This document shows, one piece after another, positions 38,550-47,513 of a DNA stretch of 52,838 bases. The position numbers were made by a program, and so were the translations under genes. The notes beneath the pieces were generated by a model, which saw only the letters and a program-made list of their open reading frames with translations, ran no database searches and was not told the origin of the DNA. Position 1 is the stretch's first letter, and the number at the start of each line of letters is the position of its first letter. This DNA comes from Microcaldota archaeon (GTDB lineage Archaea > Micrarchaeota > Micrarchaeia > Anstonellales > Bilamarchaeaceae), in assembly GCA_016212505.1 (NCBI GenBank), contig JACRGB010000001.1:1-52838 (forward strand), written 5' to 3'.

Positions 38550-40040
38550 TCAATCTGGTACCGATGCAGCTGCAGAAGTAACTTTCGGTATTCTTATCTG
38601 TTTTCGGGCCTGCTCAAAAATTGCCGTTTCTGCATGCACTATGCCATATACTTCGTGAGAACTCAAACCTTCTGCAAGAGGATTGTGTGTGTTTGAACCG
38701 AAGTGGGTTCTGTCTTGGCTATGTCCTCTTAGTGAATTTACTGAACCCGAGTGTGTATGAGGTTGCCTATGTTCTATTCCTTCATCCTGTGCATTTCCTA
38801 TGATGATTTCAAAATGTGCGGATTCTCCCAAATGCATCTGCTCATGATGCGATGAATGTCCGGATGATTCGTGTGATCTGTGTATGGTGTGAACTCCTCC
38901 GAAATACCAATCGTGATGGGGATGATGGGTATTTGCATGAACTTCAAAAAGTCCCCTAAAATCCGGGCCGCCAACTATTGCCGCTGCCCCAATTGGGTTA
39001 TGGTAGTGATGGTGCGAAACTCCGTGTTCGCTGTGCTCGCTTTCATGAGAATGATCCGAGTGTTCTGAATGTGCCAAATGATCGTCAAAATGATAGGACC
39101 AATGATGGACCTGTTGATGAGCGTGATGATGTGAATGATGATCCGAATGATGGCCAAAATGCCCTGATGAATGGTGTGATGATTCATCCTCATGATCTGC
39201 TTCGCCTCCTTCGTGTTGGTGTGCGCTGTGCGAATATGTTTCATGCGAATACGTACCCTGCCCATGTGTGTGGTGCGTATGCACTTCGATTTCATAAACT
39301 CCAAGGAAATTCGCAAATCCTATCCTTCCAGCCGCACCAATTGCGTTATGGTTGAGCGGGCCTTCCTCGCCTGTGTGCGACATTGAATGGTGATGATGAG
39401 CGTATTCTCCACCTTCAGCTTGATGGGCCAAAGTTATACTGATTTCTTCATCTCTTCCTCCACCAAATGATTCCGAATCATTATGATGTGAACCTACTGC
39501 AAATGGATTTTCCCAAATTCCATTAGCTTCTTTACTATGGTCCTGATGGAATCGTTCGCTTGTAGTACCATCATCATTTGATTTTTTATTTTCCATTTCC
39601 TGCTCTGTTGCATGAATGACTGCGCCGACTAACTGTGAAAGGAAATGTTCCGGGTTGAAAAATGGTGTCCGTTTTCCATGGAGCATATACCAGTTCCACC
39701 TGGAGCCGCTGCAAGCAGCTTCGGCGGTCATCTTCATGTGGTTGTTCTTTTTGGCGTAATAAAAACACCTGAATATCGAACGGCCCGAAAGGTAAACATA
39801 TCCAGTATAATCTTTTGTGGAGAAATTTGCAATAAATTTTCCTTTTTCTATTTTCGCTTCAGTTCCTTTAGTAGTGTTCTCTAATTTTCTTTTAGCCTGT
39901 GTCCTGAATCTTTCTTTATGATGCGCGTGCAATGCTTCAGCAATTGGCCTAGGTAATGCCTTAGCTAAAGGTTGTTTTTTACGAGCTAAGGATTTAGCTG
40001 GCCTTTCATTTGGTTTCGAAGTTCTAAAACTAAGAGTCAT
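38550..40040 (-). CDS. Histidine-rich protein with internal duplication
   Basis: Runs such as SSHHSSGHFGHHSDHHSHHHAHQQVHHWSYHFDDH; two related blocks with HNxIGAA...G..F.G.(Y/F)E(I/V)(E)VHxxTHH. Confidence 0.8.
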   Translation of the reverse strand: MTLSFRTSKPNERPAKSLARKKQPLAKALPRPIAEALHAHHKERFRTQAKRKLENTTKGTEAKIEKGKFIANFSTKDYTGYVYLSGRSIFRCFYYAKKNNHMKMTAEAACSGSRWNWYMLHGKRTPFFNPEHFLSQLVGAVIHATEQEMENKKSNDDGTTSERFHQDHSKEANGIWENPFAVGSHHNDSESFGGGRDEEISITLAHQAEGGEYAHHHHSMSHTGEEGPLNHNAIGAAGRIGFANFLGVYEIEVHTHHTHGQGTYSHETYSHSAHQHEGGEADHEDESSHHSSGHFGHHSDHHSHHHAHQQVHHWSYHFDDHLAHSEHSDHSHESEHSEHGVSHHHYHNPIGAAAIVGGPDFRGLFEVHANTHHPHHDWYFGGVHTIHRSHESSGHSSHHEQMHLGESAHFEIIIGNAQDEGIEHRQPHTHSGSVNSLRGHSQDRTHFGSNTHNPLAEGLSSHEVYGIVHAETAIFEQARKQIRIPKVTSAAASVPD

Positions 40041-40106
40041 AACAAATATCTCAAGTGCCGCTCTATATTTAAACCTTGCCGCAAGGGACTACGTCAAGCG
40101 CCTAAA

Positions 40107-41459
40107 TTAGTCGACTTTAGCAAGATATTTGCTAACAAAAACCAAAAATTCATTGATTTTGGTTTTGCTGATGCTCGCCCCTGCAGCCATTACGTGGCCG
40201 CCCCCAACACCACCTAATTCAACCGAAGCTTCTCGCATTAGGTTCCCAACATTCACTCCTTTTGCAATTGTTGCTTTTGTTGCGCGGCCGGAAATTTTTA
40301 TCATATCATTATCTGAAGAAGAAATCCCCACTATCAGCTTTCCCGCTCTTTGTCCCATAATCATCCCGCAAACTATCCCGACTATGCTTTCATCAACAAT
40401 TCCCCGGCCATCAAGGAAATAAAACTTGCCAAAATCCTGCACCGAACCAAGGGCGAATTCAATTCCTTCCCTGAGCATTTTGCGGTGAAGGGCAAGTAAC
40501 TTTCGCGCTTCTTCGTGTGCTCCCTGATCGCCAAGGCAGACTTTTATCCCAAGCTCAGGTTTGTTGTGCCTTCCGCATGCATTAAGCAAAGTGGAAAATT
40601 CATTGGCTTCGTATGTCTCATTCTTTGGCCTATACGGGAAAATATAGCTTTCACCAACTAGCTCAATTTTTTTGCCCGATGAATTTGCAAGCACGCTTGC
40701 AATAGAGCTTACTAGCTTTTGCTTTTCTTCGAGCGAAAGGTCGGAATAAGTTTTTTTGTTGTTTTGGTTATTATTAGATCCATTTTCGTTTTCATAATCT
40801 GTTTTTATTTTCAGATCATCAAGAAGTTGCGCAGCCCGATCTTCCCTAAATGATATCCCCGGAATGTACGGATCATCAGAATAAGCCAAAAACTGCACAA
40901 GTGGCCTGCAATATCTGCCATAAAACCGCAAATCAGTTTCAATTTTTATTTCGCCACTCCTCACTCCCTCTTCAACAACCCATTTGTTCATCCCAATCAT
41001 TGGCGATTGCATATCACCAGTAGCGCCAACTATTGCAAGATCAGCAAATTTTCTAAATACACAATATGCAGTACTGGCAGCAGAAAGTTCATGGCCCCCA
41101 TCAATTCCAAATAATAAAGGATTAATCTGGAATTTTTCAATTCCTTCGGTCTGGTGATGATCTATCACAAGCACATCCCCAAGCTCATTCACCCGCTTAT
41201 TCCCCCCGCCAAGGTCAACAAAAATTATTTCTTTTTCCTTTTCTACTTCGCTAATCGCAAAATCATCCAGTTTTCGTATGCATCTCATCCGATATTTTCT
41301 ATTTTCTTCCCTGAACGCACCAGCTATCAGTGCCCCTGAACTTACCCCATCCGCATCATAATGGTGGACAATTAGCGGATCCTTAAATGAAAGTGCGAAT
41401 TTTTTTGCTTCATCACATTTTTCAAAAAATCCTGCCTCATCACGATTCATCGGATCCAT
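40107..41459 (-). CDS. DHH/DHHA1 phosphoesterase (archaeal RecJ-like nuclease)
   Basis: HHYDADGVSSG, VDLGGG, VIDHHQ, GGVGGGHVMAAGA. Confidence 0.93.
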   Translation of the reverse strand: MDPMNRDEAGFFEKCDEAKKFALSFKDPLIVHHYDADGVSSGALIAGAFREENRKYRMRCIRKLDDFAISEVEKEKEIIFVDLGGGNKRVNELGDVLVIDHHQTEGIEKFQINPLLFGIDGGHELSAASTAYCVFRKFADLAIVGATGDMQSPMIGMNKWVVEEGVRSGEIKIETDLRFYGRYCRPLVQFLAYSDDPYIPGISFREDRAAQLLDDLKIKTDYENENGSNNNQNNKKTYSDLSLEEKQKLVSSIASVLANSSGKKIELVGESYIFPYRPKNETYEANEFSTLLNACGRHNKPELGIKVCLGDQGAHEEARKLLALHRKMLREGIEFALGSVQDFGKFYFLDGRGIVDESIVGIVCGMIMGQRAGKLIVGISSSDNDMIKISGRATKATIAKGVNVGNLMREASVELGGVGGGHVMAAGASISKTKINEFLVFVSKYLAKVD

Positions 41460-41495
41460 GAAAAGTTATTAAACGTTTATCTATTAATTCCCTTC

Positions 41496-42011
41496 ATGGT
41501 TCAGGAAACCGTTATCGCATTGGCCTCATTCGTCATACAGGCCGGATTAGCCATGGTCTTTTCAGCCTGGGCGCTTTTTACTACGATAAAAGTGCTTGAT
41601 AAGATGACTGCCGGAATCGAGGAATGGGAAGAAATCAAAAAGGGAAACTTGGCAGTAGGTGTATTTTATGCTGTTGTCTTACTCTCAATGTCAATCCTCA
41701 TGTGGCCAAGAATAGAAGATATCCTATACACGATAAACGGTTTTACACCTATAGGGAGGCTGCTTACCTCATTTGGATTATCCTTGCTAAATTACCTGGT
41801 TGCAATGATTTTTTCCATTAGTGTATTTTACCTTTCAATAAACCTGATTGATAAGCTGACTTCTGATATGAACGAACTGCAGCAGCTGAAAAAAGGCAAC
41901 CTTGCAGTTGCGCTGATAATGTCCGCAATACTCCTCAGCATAGTTTTTCTGGTCCGGATACCATTAGAACATATTTTTGATATAATAAAAATGGTTGAAT
42001 CGAATATTTGA
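41496..42011 (+). CDS. DUF350-like duplicated membrane protein
   Basis: Two related halves, each with DK(M/L)T...KKGNLAV. Confidence 0.65.
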   Translation: MVQETVIALASFVIQAGLAMVFSAWALFTTIKVLDKMTAGIEEWEEIKKGNLAVGVFYAVVLLSMSILMWPRIEDILYTINGFTPIGRLLTSFGLSLLNYLVAMIFSISVFYLSINLIDKLTSDMNELQQLKKGNLAVALIMSAILLSIVFLVRIPLEHIFDIIKMVESNI

Positions 42012-42066
42012 ATCAATGTTGGCCTGCTTTTGAGCGGGTACATCTGTTTTAAATAATTTTTATCGT

Positions 42067-42164
42067 ATTGTAAATTTGATAATTTACAATTCGTAGCGAA
42101 CACGGTTCGCTACAGGAGAAATTCAAAGAATTTCTCCACGGACAAAATTTATGAAATTTTGTCC
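42067..42164. repeat. Hairpin module D (upstream of proS, four hairpins)
   Basis: ATTGTAAATTTGATAATTTACAAT; GTAGCGAACACGGTTCGCTAC; GGAGAAATTCAAAGAATTTCTCC; GGACAAAATTTATGAAATTTTGTCC. Confidence 0.85.
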
Positions 42165-42224
42165 ATTCTATATCAAAAGAAGTTAGAAAGTCGAATTTCA
42201 AATGTTCTTATTTCCGGTGAAACT

Positions 42225-43688
42225 ATGAATATTCCAAAATCAAATTTCAGCGAGTGGTATAATACAATTATCAAGGAAGCGCAGCTTTGCGACCTTAGGT
42301 ACGGCATAAAGGGATTTGTGGTTTTCATGCCATGGGCGGTAATGACCATGAACAAAATGTACGGCATGTACGAGCGCTCCCTTGAGGTTCGCGGGCATGT
42401 TCCGGCATTATTCCCTGCTTTAATTCCTGAGAGCTACTTTATGCGCGAATCTGACCATGTCAAAGGATTTGTGCCTGAGGTTTTTTGGGTTACTGAGGCT
42501 GGGGGCAATAAAACTGAAGAGAAATATGCAATGAGGCCAACCAGCGAGACTGCAATGTACACCATGTACGCTCTTTGGATTCATGGAATGACCGACCTTC
42601 CATTGAAAATTTACCAGCGCTGCCAGGTCTGGCGGCATGAAACCAAGGCAACAAAGCCATTTATCCGGAGCAGGGAATTCCACTGGATCGAGGCACACGA
42701 CTGCTTTGCAACCCGCGAGGGGGCTATGGCTCAGGTAAAAGAAGATATGGCTATGGCAGAAGAAGTAATTCACGGGCAGTATTGCGTCCCATTTATTTTT
42801 TTCAAGCGGCCGCAGTGGGATAAGTTCGCAGGTGCAGAAGACACATATGCTGCTGACGCGCTGATGCCTGATGGCCGGACATTGCAATTGCCTTCCACAC
42901 ATATGTTAGGGCAGCATTTCTCAAAAGCATTTGATATAAAATATACCGACGCGAGCGGCAAGGACGAATATGTCTGGCAGACCTGCTATGGCCCGGCCAT
43001 TTCAAGGATTTATGCCGCAGTAATTGCAACCCATGGCGATGATAAAGGATTAATCTTACCATTTGATCTTGCACCCTTGCAGATTGTTATCGTTCCTATT
43101 ATCAAACCAGAAACAAAAGATTCTGTTCTTGCTAACTGCGAGGAAATAAAAAATTTTTTGGTTAAGCAAAACCTCACCGTGAAGATCGATGATTCCGAGC
43201 GGACCCCCGGATTCAAATTTAACGAATGGGAAATGAAAGGCGTTCCCATCCGTCTCGAGCTCGGAATGCGTGATATTGAATCAAATTCGGTTATTTTGGT
43301 AAGGCGCGATAATGGCCAAAAAACAAAAGTCAGCACTCTTGATCCAAAACTGTTAATTGAAAAAATTGAAGAAAGCGCAAACAACATGCGTCTTGAGCTT
43401 AAGAAAAAAGCAGACGAGTGGTTTGAAAAGAAACTTGCTACTGCAGAAACAATGGATGAATTAAGCAAAAAGCTTGAAACTTCTGGTTTTATTCAGGTTC
43501 CCTTTTGTACTGATCAGATGGAGGGGGAAAAATGCGCTGATCTAGTTAGGGAAAAAGCCCAGGCAAATATGCGCGGGTCCATTTTTGAATCAAAAGAAAA
43601 GCCCGATTCTGCAAAACCAAAAGGAAAAAAATGCATTGCATGCCAAAAACCCGCGGCAATTTACCTTTACGCTGCAAGGCAATATTAG
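42225..43688 (+). CDS. proS: Prolyl-tRNA synthetase (archaeal/eukaryotic type)
   Basis: MRPTSETAMYTMYALWI, FHWIEAHDCFAT, CIACQKPA; GGTGAAACT before ATG at 42225. Confidence 0.95.
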   Translation: MNIPKSNFSEWYNTIIKEAQLCDLRYGIKGFVVFMPWAVMTMNKMYGMYERSLEVRGHVPALFPALIPESYFMRESDHVKGFVPEVFWVTEAGGNKTEEKYAMRPTSETAMYTMYALWIHGMTDLPLKIYQRCQVWRHETKATKPFIRSREFHWIEAHDCFATREGAMAQVKEDMAMAEEVIHGQYCVPFIFFKRPQWDKFAGAEDTYAADALMPDGRTLQLPSTHMLGQHFSKAFDIKYTDASGKDEYVWQTCYGPAISRIYAAVIATHGDDKGLILPFDLAPLQIVIVPIIKPETKDSVLANCEEIKNFLVKQNLTVKIDDSERTPGFKFNEWEMKGVPIRLELGMRDIESNSVILVRRDNGQKTKVSTLDPKLLIEKIEESANNMRLELKKKADEWFEKKLATAETMDELSKKLETSGFIQVPFCTDQMEGEKCADLVREKAQANMRGSIFESKEKPDSAKPKGKKCIACQKPAAIYLYAARQY

Positions 43689-43722
43689 TGGTTACTGCAT
43701 ATGTTTTTCGTCGAAACTCTGC

Positions 43723-43753
43723 TTTATAATACTTTTCTAACATAAATTATAAC
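43723..43753 (+). promoter_or_regulatory. Shared kinase promoter block, copy 1
   Basis: TTTATAATACTTTTCTAACATAAATTATAAC. Confidence 0.7.
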
Positions 43754-43762
43754 TTAGATATT

Positions 43763-45325
43763 ATGACGAAAATAATGGATCTATTAAGAAGAACAGGCGG
43801 AGTAAAAACTCCAGCTGGCCCAGAGGTTACTCTAAAAGTTAAACCATTCCCCGTTCGACCTCCGTCAAATGGGGGCCAAAGAGCACCAGGGGCTCTTCCA
43901 GTTAATGAACCTCCCATGAATCATCTAGCCGGTCCAGAAGCTACAAGCACAAAAACTGCAAGCGCAGAACCTACAACAGATACTCTTCAGGATTTTTCAG
44001 TATTTCATACCGATGAACGCGGGGTAGCCTACAAACAAGTCCGTTTGATTGGAGAAGGCGGTATGGGGGCAGTTTATCTTGCCAATGGCCCAGAAGGCGA
44101 ACGCGTAGCATTAAAAGTTATCCATCCCGGCGAAATTACAAAAACCAACATGAAGCGATTTATCAAGGAAGCCCGGGCACTTGAAGCACTTTCGGGGCAT
44201 CCTAATATCCTCCAGCTTATTTCGCATTCAGTTGAAGCAACCGACCAGCCCTTTTTCGTAATGGAATTTGTGGATGGTCCTGATCTTACGAAATTAATTA
44301 GTGAAAAAGCCCCCATTAAACCTGCTGATTATCGTTTATGTTCATCTATCCTGGCGCAATGTTGCACTGGTCTTTCTTTTATGCACGCAAAGGGATTTAT
44401 TCATCGTGATCTTAAGCCCTCAAACCTTTTCCTAACTAAGGAAGGCACCCTAAAAATAGGCGATCTGGGACTTGTCCTTCGTAGCGATCCAGATGATACT
44501 ATGAAAAAAGTTACGAGCCGCCTTACAAGAACAGGAAGTTTTGTAGGTACTGTTGGCTATATGGCGCCAGAGCAGGCATATGAAAAAACTTATGACCATA
44601 GGGTCGACATTTATTCTTTAGGTGTAATCATGTACGAGATGTTTTGCGGAAAACTTCCGATAGAAAACTCGAAATCCACTACCGATCCAGGGCCAATTGC
44701 CCCTGCAGTGTATTTTCATATGAAAACTTCCAAATACGGAGAAATCCCCTCTCCGAACCAAGTTCGCAGGGCTAATAATTTGCCGCCAATGTCCGCAAAA
44801 CTTGAAGATGTGATTATGCGCGCTATCCATCCTAAACCAGAAACACGTCCAACCCTATCTGAAATTCAGGAGGCAGTATCGCATCCAAAACCCCTGCATT
44901 TAGGCCGAAAGCTGATCATTACAACTTTGGGCGTCGTAGTGATGGCAGCTGTTTCTGTTATTGCACTCAAACCAGAACTACTGGACCATATTCCCCGGCC
45001 ATCCATTCCCTCCATTTCCAGATTTTTTCCCCCTCCGGATACTCAGCCGCAAGTAGAGACGGCCAAAGCCCCTTCGCAAGTACAAAAAATATTTATTGTC
45101 CCAGAAGGGACAAGCATAATCGGGCCTGATTCGGTAAAACACCCAACCCGCCCAGGAGCTGGGACTATTTCGGTTGCAATAACCTACCCCTATAGTGCCA
45201 ACCCTACTGTTTTTACATTTACTTTGGGCAAAAAAGTCAAAACAAAACCTGTTGATCTGGCTGCAGATGGCCAGGTAGAAGTTAAAAAAGACGAATTCAC
45301 ATTGCCCAAAAAAAGAGGCAAATAA
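43763..45325 (+). CDS. Hanks-type Ser/Thr kinase 1, single TM, extracytoplasmic tail
   Basis: GEGGMGAVYLA, VALKVI, FIHRDLKPSNLFL, GDLG, APEQA; TM LIITTLGVVVMAAVSVIAL. Confidence 0.93.
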   Translation: MTKIMDLLRRTGGVKTPAGPEVTLKVKPFPVRPPSNGGQRAPGALPVNEPPMNHLAGPEATSTKTASAEPTTDTLQDFSVFHTDERGVAYKQVRLIGEGGMGAVYLANGPEGERVALKVIHPGEITKTNMKRFIKEARALEALSGHPNILQLISHSVEATDQPFFVMEFVDGPDLTKLISEKAPIKPADYRLCSSILAQCCTGLSFMHAKGFIHRDLKPSNLFLTKEGTLKIGDLGLVLRSDPDDTMKKVTSRLTRTGSFVGTVGYMAPEQAYEKTYDHRVDIYSLGVIMYEMFCGKLPIENSKSTTDPGPIAPAVYFHMKTSKYGEIPSPNQVRRANNLPPMSAKLEDVIMRAIHPKPETRPTLSEIQEAVSHPKPLHLGRKLIITTLGVVVMAAVSVIALKPELLDHIPRPSIPSISRFFPPPDTQPQVETAKAPSQVQKIFIVPEGTSIIGPDSVKHPTRPGAGTISVAITYPYSANPTVFTFTLGKKVKTKPVDLAADGQVEVKKDEFTLPKKRGK

Positions 45326-45380
45326 TCTTCTGATAAGTATGGTGTATCTGCTCATCTGATGCATGATACACACTGCCCTG

Positions 45381-45411
45381 TTTATAATACTTTTCTGACA
45401 TAAATTATAAC
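45381..45411 (+). promoter_or_regulatory. Shared kinase promoter block, copy 2
   Basis: TTTATAATACTTTTCTGACATAAATTATAAC then ATG. Confidence 0.7.
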
Positions 45412-47433
45412 ATGAGAAATCTCAGCAGGCCTGGTACTTCACATTCTAGCCCTACAGGTAGTGGCGAGTTGGCTCATCGGCATCGTGGACCGCATGAACC
45501 TACCAGGGCACATCGTGTTCTTTTTTCAGAGATGATTATGGATCCTGATCTTGATTCTCTAATCGGTAAAACCCTTTCCTCTGATAAGCGCAACAAATAT
45601 TCTATTATGGGCAAGATCGGTGAAGGTGCGCAAGGCGCGGTTTATCTTGCAAAAAAAGTAACAGAACAAGAGGAGGCCGCAGGCAGGGTGGATTTTTCAG
45701 TAGCTGACGATCTTTTCGCAGTAAAAATTTTGCCACCTGGCCTTGCAGAACAAGACCAAATGGTCAGTAGGTTTCTTGAAGAAGCGGCGAGCTTATCCCG
45801 AATCAGATCTGATGGAATAGTCCGGTTAGTTGATTTTGGGCTTGGTGATGATAAGCATTCAAAATTCTTTCTGGTTACTCCCTACATTCCAGGCCAGGGC
45901 TTTGATGAAATTCTTGATACTAAGCTTATGCTGCCATTAACTGAAGCTGTACCCTATTTTATTCAAACTGCTAGGATTTTGGTTGCCACTCATGCTGCTA
46001 AAATTGTGCATCGGGACCTAAAGCCCGGCAACATAAGGATTTCTCCAGATGGAAAGGTTTATCTTCTTGATTTTGGCATTGCAAAACAATTAGAAGGAAG
46101 TCTTACTGCAACTGCAAAAGACCAGACCTTTGGAACTCCGGATTTTATGTCCCCAGAACAATTCCAGTCCAACTCACATGTAACTGCCACGGATATTTTT
46201 TCTTTTGGGGTCATAATGTATCTTTCACTTACTGGAGAATTGCCCTTTACTAAATATGATGGGACCAACCTTCAGCAAGTGACAAATGAACGGTTGTCTG
46301 TCCCCGCCAGGCCAATTGCTGATTATCGGCCTGATTTTCCTCCAGTTATTGCAAAAATGATAATGGATACCCTTAATCCAGTTTTTAATCAGCGGCCAAA
46401 TGCAGAAAATATCCTGCAAATACTTTCGGAATTTGCAGCTGCTCACGGACTTGGCGCCTCTCAAAATCCAGCTCATACCGTTGCTCCTGAAGCTATCTCT
46501 GCCGCAGGCCCTGTGGACCCTACTACCGAATCTGGCTCGTTGGCCCCTAAAAAAAGAATTTCCAGAATTTCCTTGCCTACAATTTTAGGATTTGCAGGGG
46601 TGGCAGTTACAGCTATTGGAATCAGTTTAGGAATCAGGCACGCTCTTTTCATGCGATCGATACACTCCTCGCCTCCTCCTTCAGAAAATATTTCCGCAGA
46701 AAAAATCAATCCAACCAACAAAATAATTATTTCTATTCCAGAAGGTGCTGAACTCACCGGCCAGGGCCTTCCAGTCTATCAATCAACCGGCCATGATATT
46801 GTTTTTAATTATCCAGTCGGGGAAGAAAAAATCGCGCTCACACTAAAATCATCCTCAGAGGGAAAACCCGTTCCCTACCCTATTCCCAATAAAAGTGGCA
46901 GGTATGAAATATCCGAAGATTTTTTTTCTGAAAATTCCCTTAACGATGGAATCCGTGATGGTGGCAAACCTACTGATGCTAGTTCCGAAACCAATGGGCC
47001 CTCCAAGGTAGCACTTGGCCAGCGGGCAGATATGGCCATGCGTGCAGATTTGGCTGGTCTGGTTGGTCGGACTGATCTAGCTAGCGGCTCTTCAATCCCA
47101 CAAAATGGTTCCGGTTCACATTCAACCCGAAAACCTAGGCAAGTGAGCGCTAGTGATGGCGGTACTCAAACTTCAAGTGTAAAAATAGTTTTCAAGCTTC
47201 CGGTAAGCGCAGAGCTCAGCGGGCCAGGCGGTATCGATAAGCACCTATCCATCGGTAGTCCGATGGAATTTGTTTATCCAAGGGGAACCAAAGACTTAGA
47301 ATTTACTATTATTTATGATGGGAGTTCCATTACGAAAAAAGTTACTCCTGATCGTGATCGGATGTTTTTAGTACTGGAAGGGGATTTTTCTCCTCTGCCT
47401 TCAAATAACCCTGCGCCCACTGATCAGCGATAG
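45412..47433 (+). CDS. Hanks-type Ser/Thr kinase 2, single TM, two tail modules
   Basis: GEGAQGAVYLA, FAVKIL, IVHRDLKPGNIRI, DFG, SPEQF; two IxxPxxAELxGxG modules. Confidence 0.93.
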   Translation: MRNLSRPGTSHSSPTGSGELAHRHRGPHEPTRAHRVLFSEMIMDPDLDSLIGKTLSSDKRNKYSIMGKIGEGAQGAVYLAKKVTEQEEAAGRVDFSVADDLFAVKILPPGLAEQDQMVSRFLEEAASLSRIRSDGIVRLVDFGLGDDKHSKFFLVTPYIPGQGFDEILDTKLMLPLTEAVPYFIQTARILVATHAAKIVHRDLKPGNIRISPDGKVYLLDFGIAKQLEGSLTATAKDQTFGTPDFMSPEQFQSNSHVTATDIFSFGVIMYLSLTGELPFTKYDGTNLQQVTNERLSVPARPIADYRPDFPPVIAKMIMDTLNPVFNQRPNAENILQILSEFAAAHGLGASQNPAHTVAPEAISAAGPVDPTTESGSLAPKKRISRISLPTILGFAGVAVTAIGISLGIRHALFMRSIHSSPPPSENISAEKINPTNKIIISIPEGAELTGQGLPVYQSTGHDIVFNYPVGEEKIALTLKSSSEGKPVPYPIPNKSGRYEISEDFFSENSLNDGIRDGGKPTDASSETNGPSKVALGQRADMAMRADLAGLVGRTDLASGSSIPQNGSGSHSTRKPRQVSASDGGTQTSSVKIVFKLPVSAELSGPGGIDKHLSIGSPMEFVYPRGTKDLEFTIIYDGSSITKKVTPDRDRMFLVLEGDFSPLPSNNPAPTDQR

Positions 47434-47482
47434 TATCTGGAGTATCTGGCGCCCAAAATCTTCCGAAGAGGATTTATACAGA

Positions 47483-47513
47483 TTTATAATTCTTTTCTAA
47501 CATAAATTATAAC
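47483..47513 (+). promoter_or_regulatory. Shared kinase promoter block, copy 3
   Basis: TTTATAATTCTTTTCTAACATAAATTATAAC then ATG. Confidence 0.7.

Noticed and set aside
42159-42224. N-terminal 22 residues of the ProRS ORF in the track
   Set aside because: Overlaps the hairpin module end; ATG at 42225 has an SD-like GGTGA and matches the family N-terminus.
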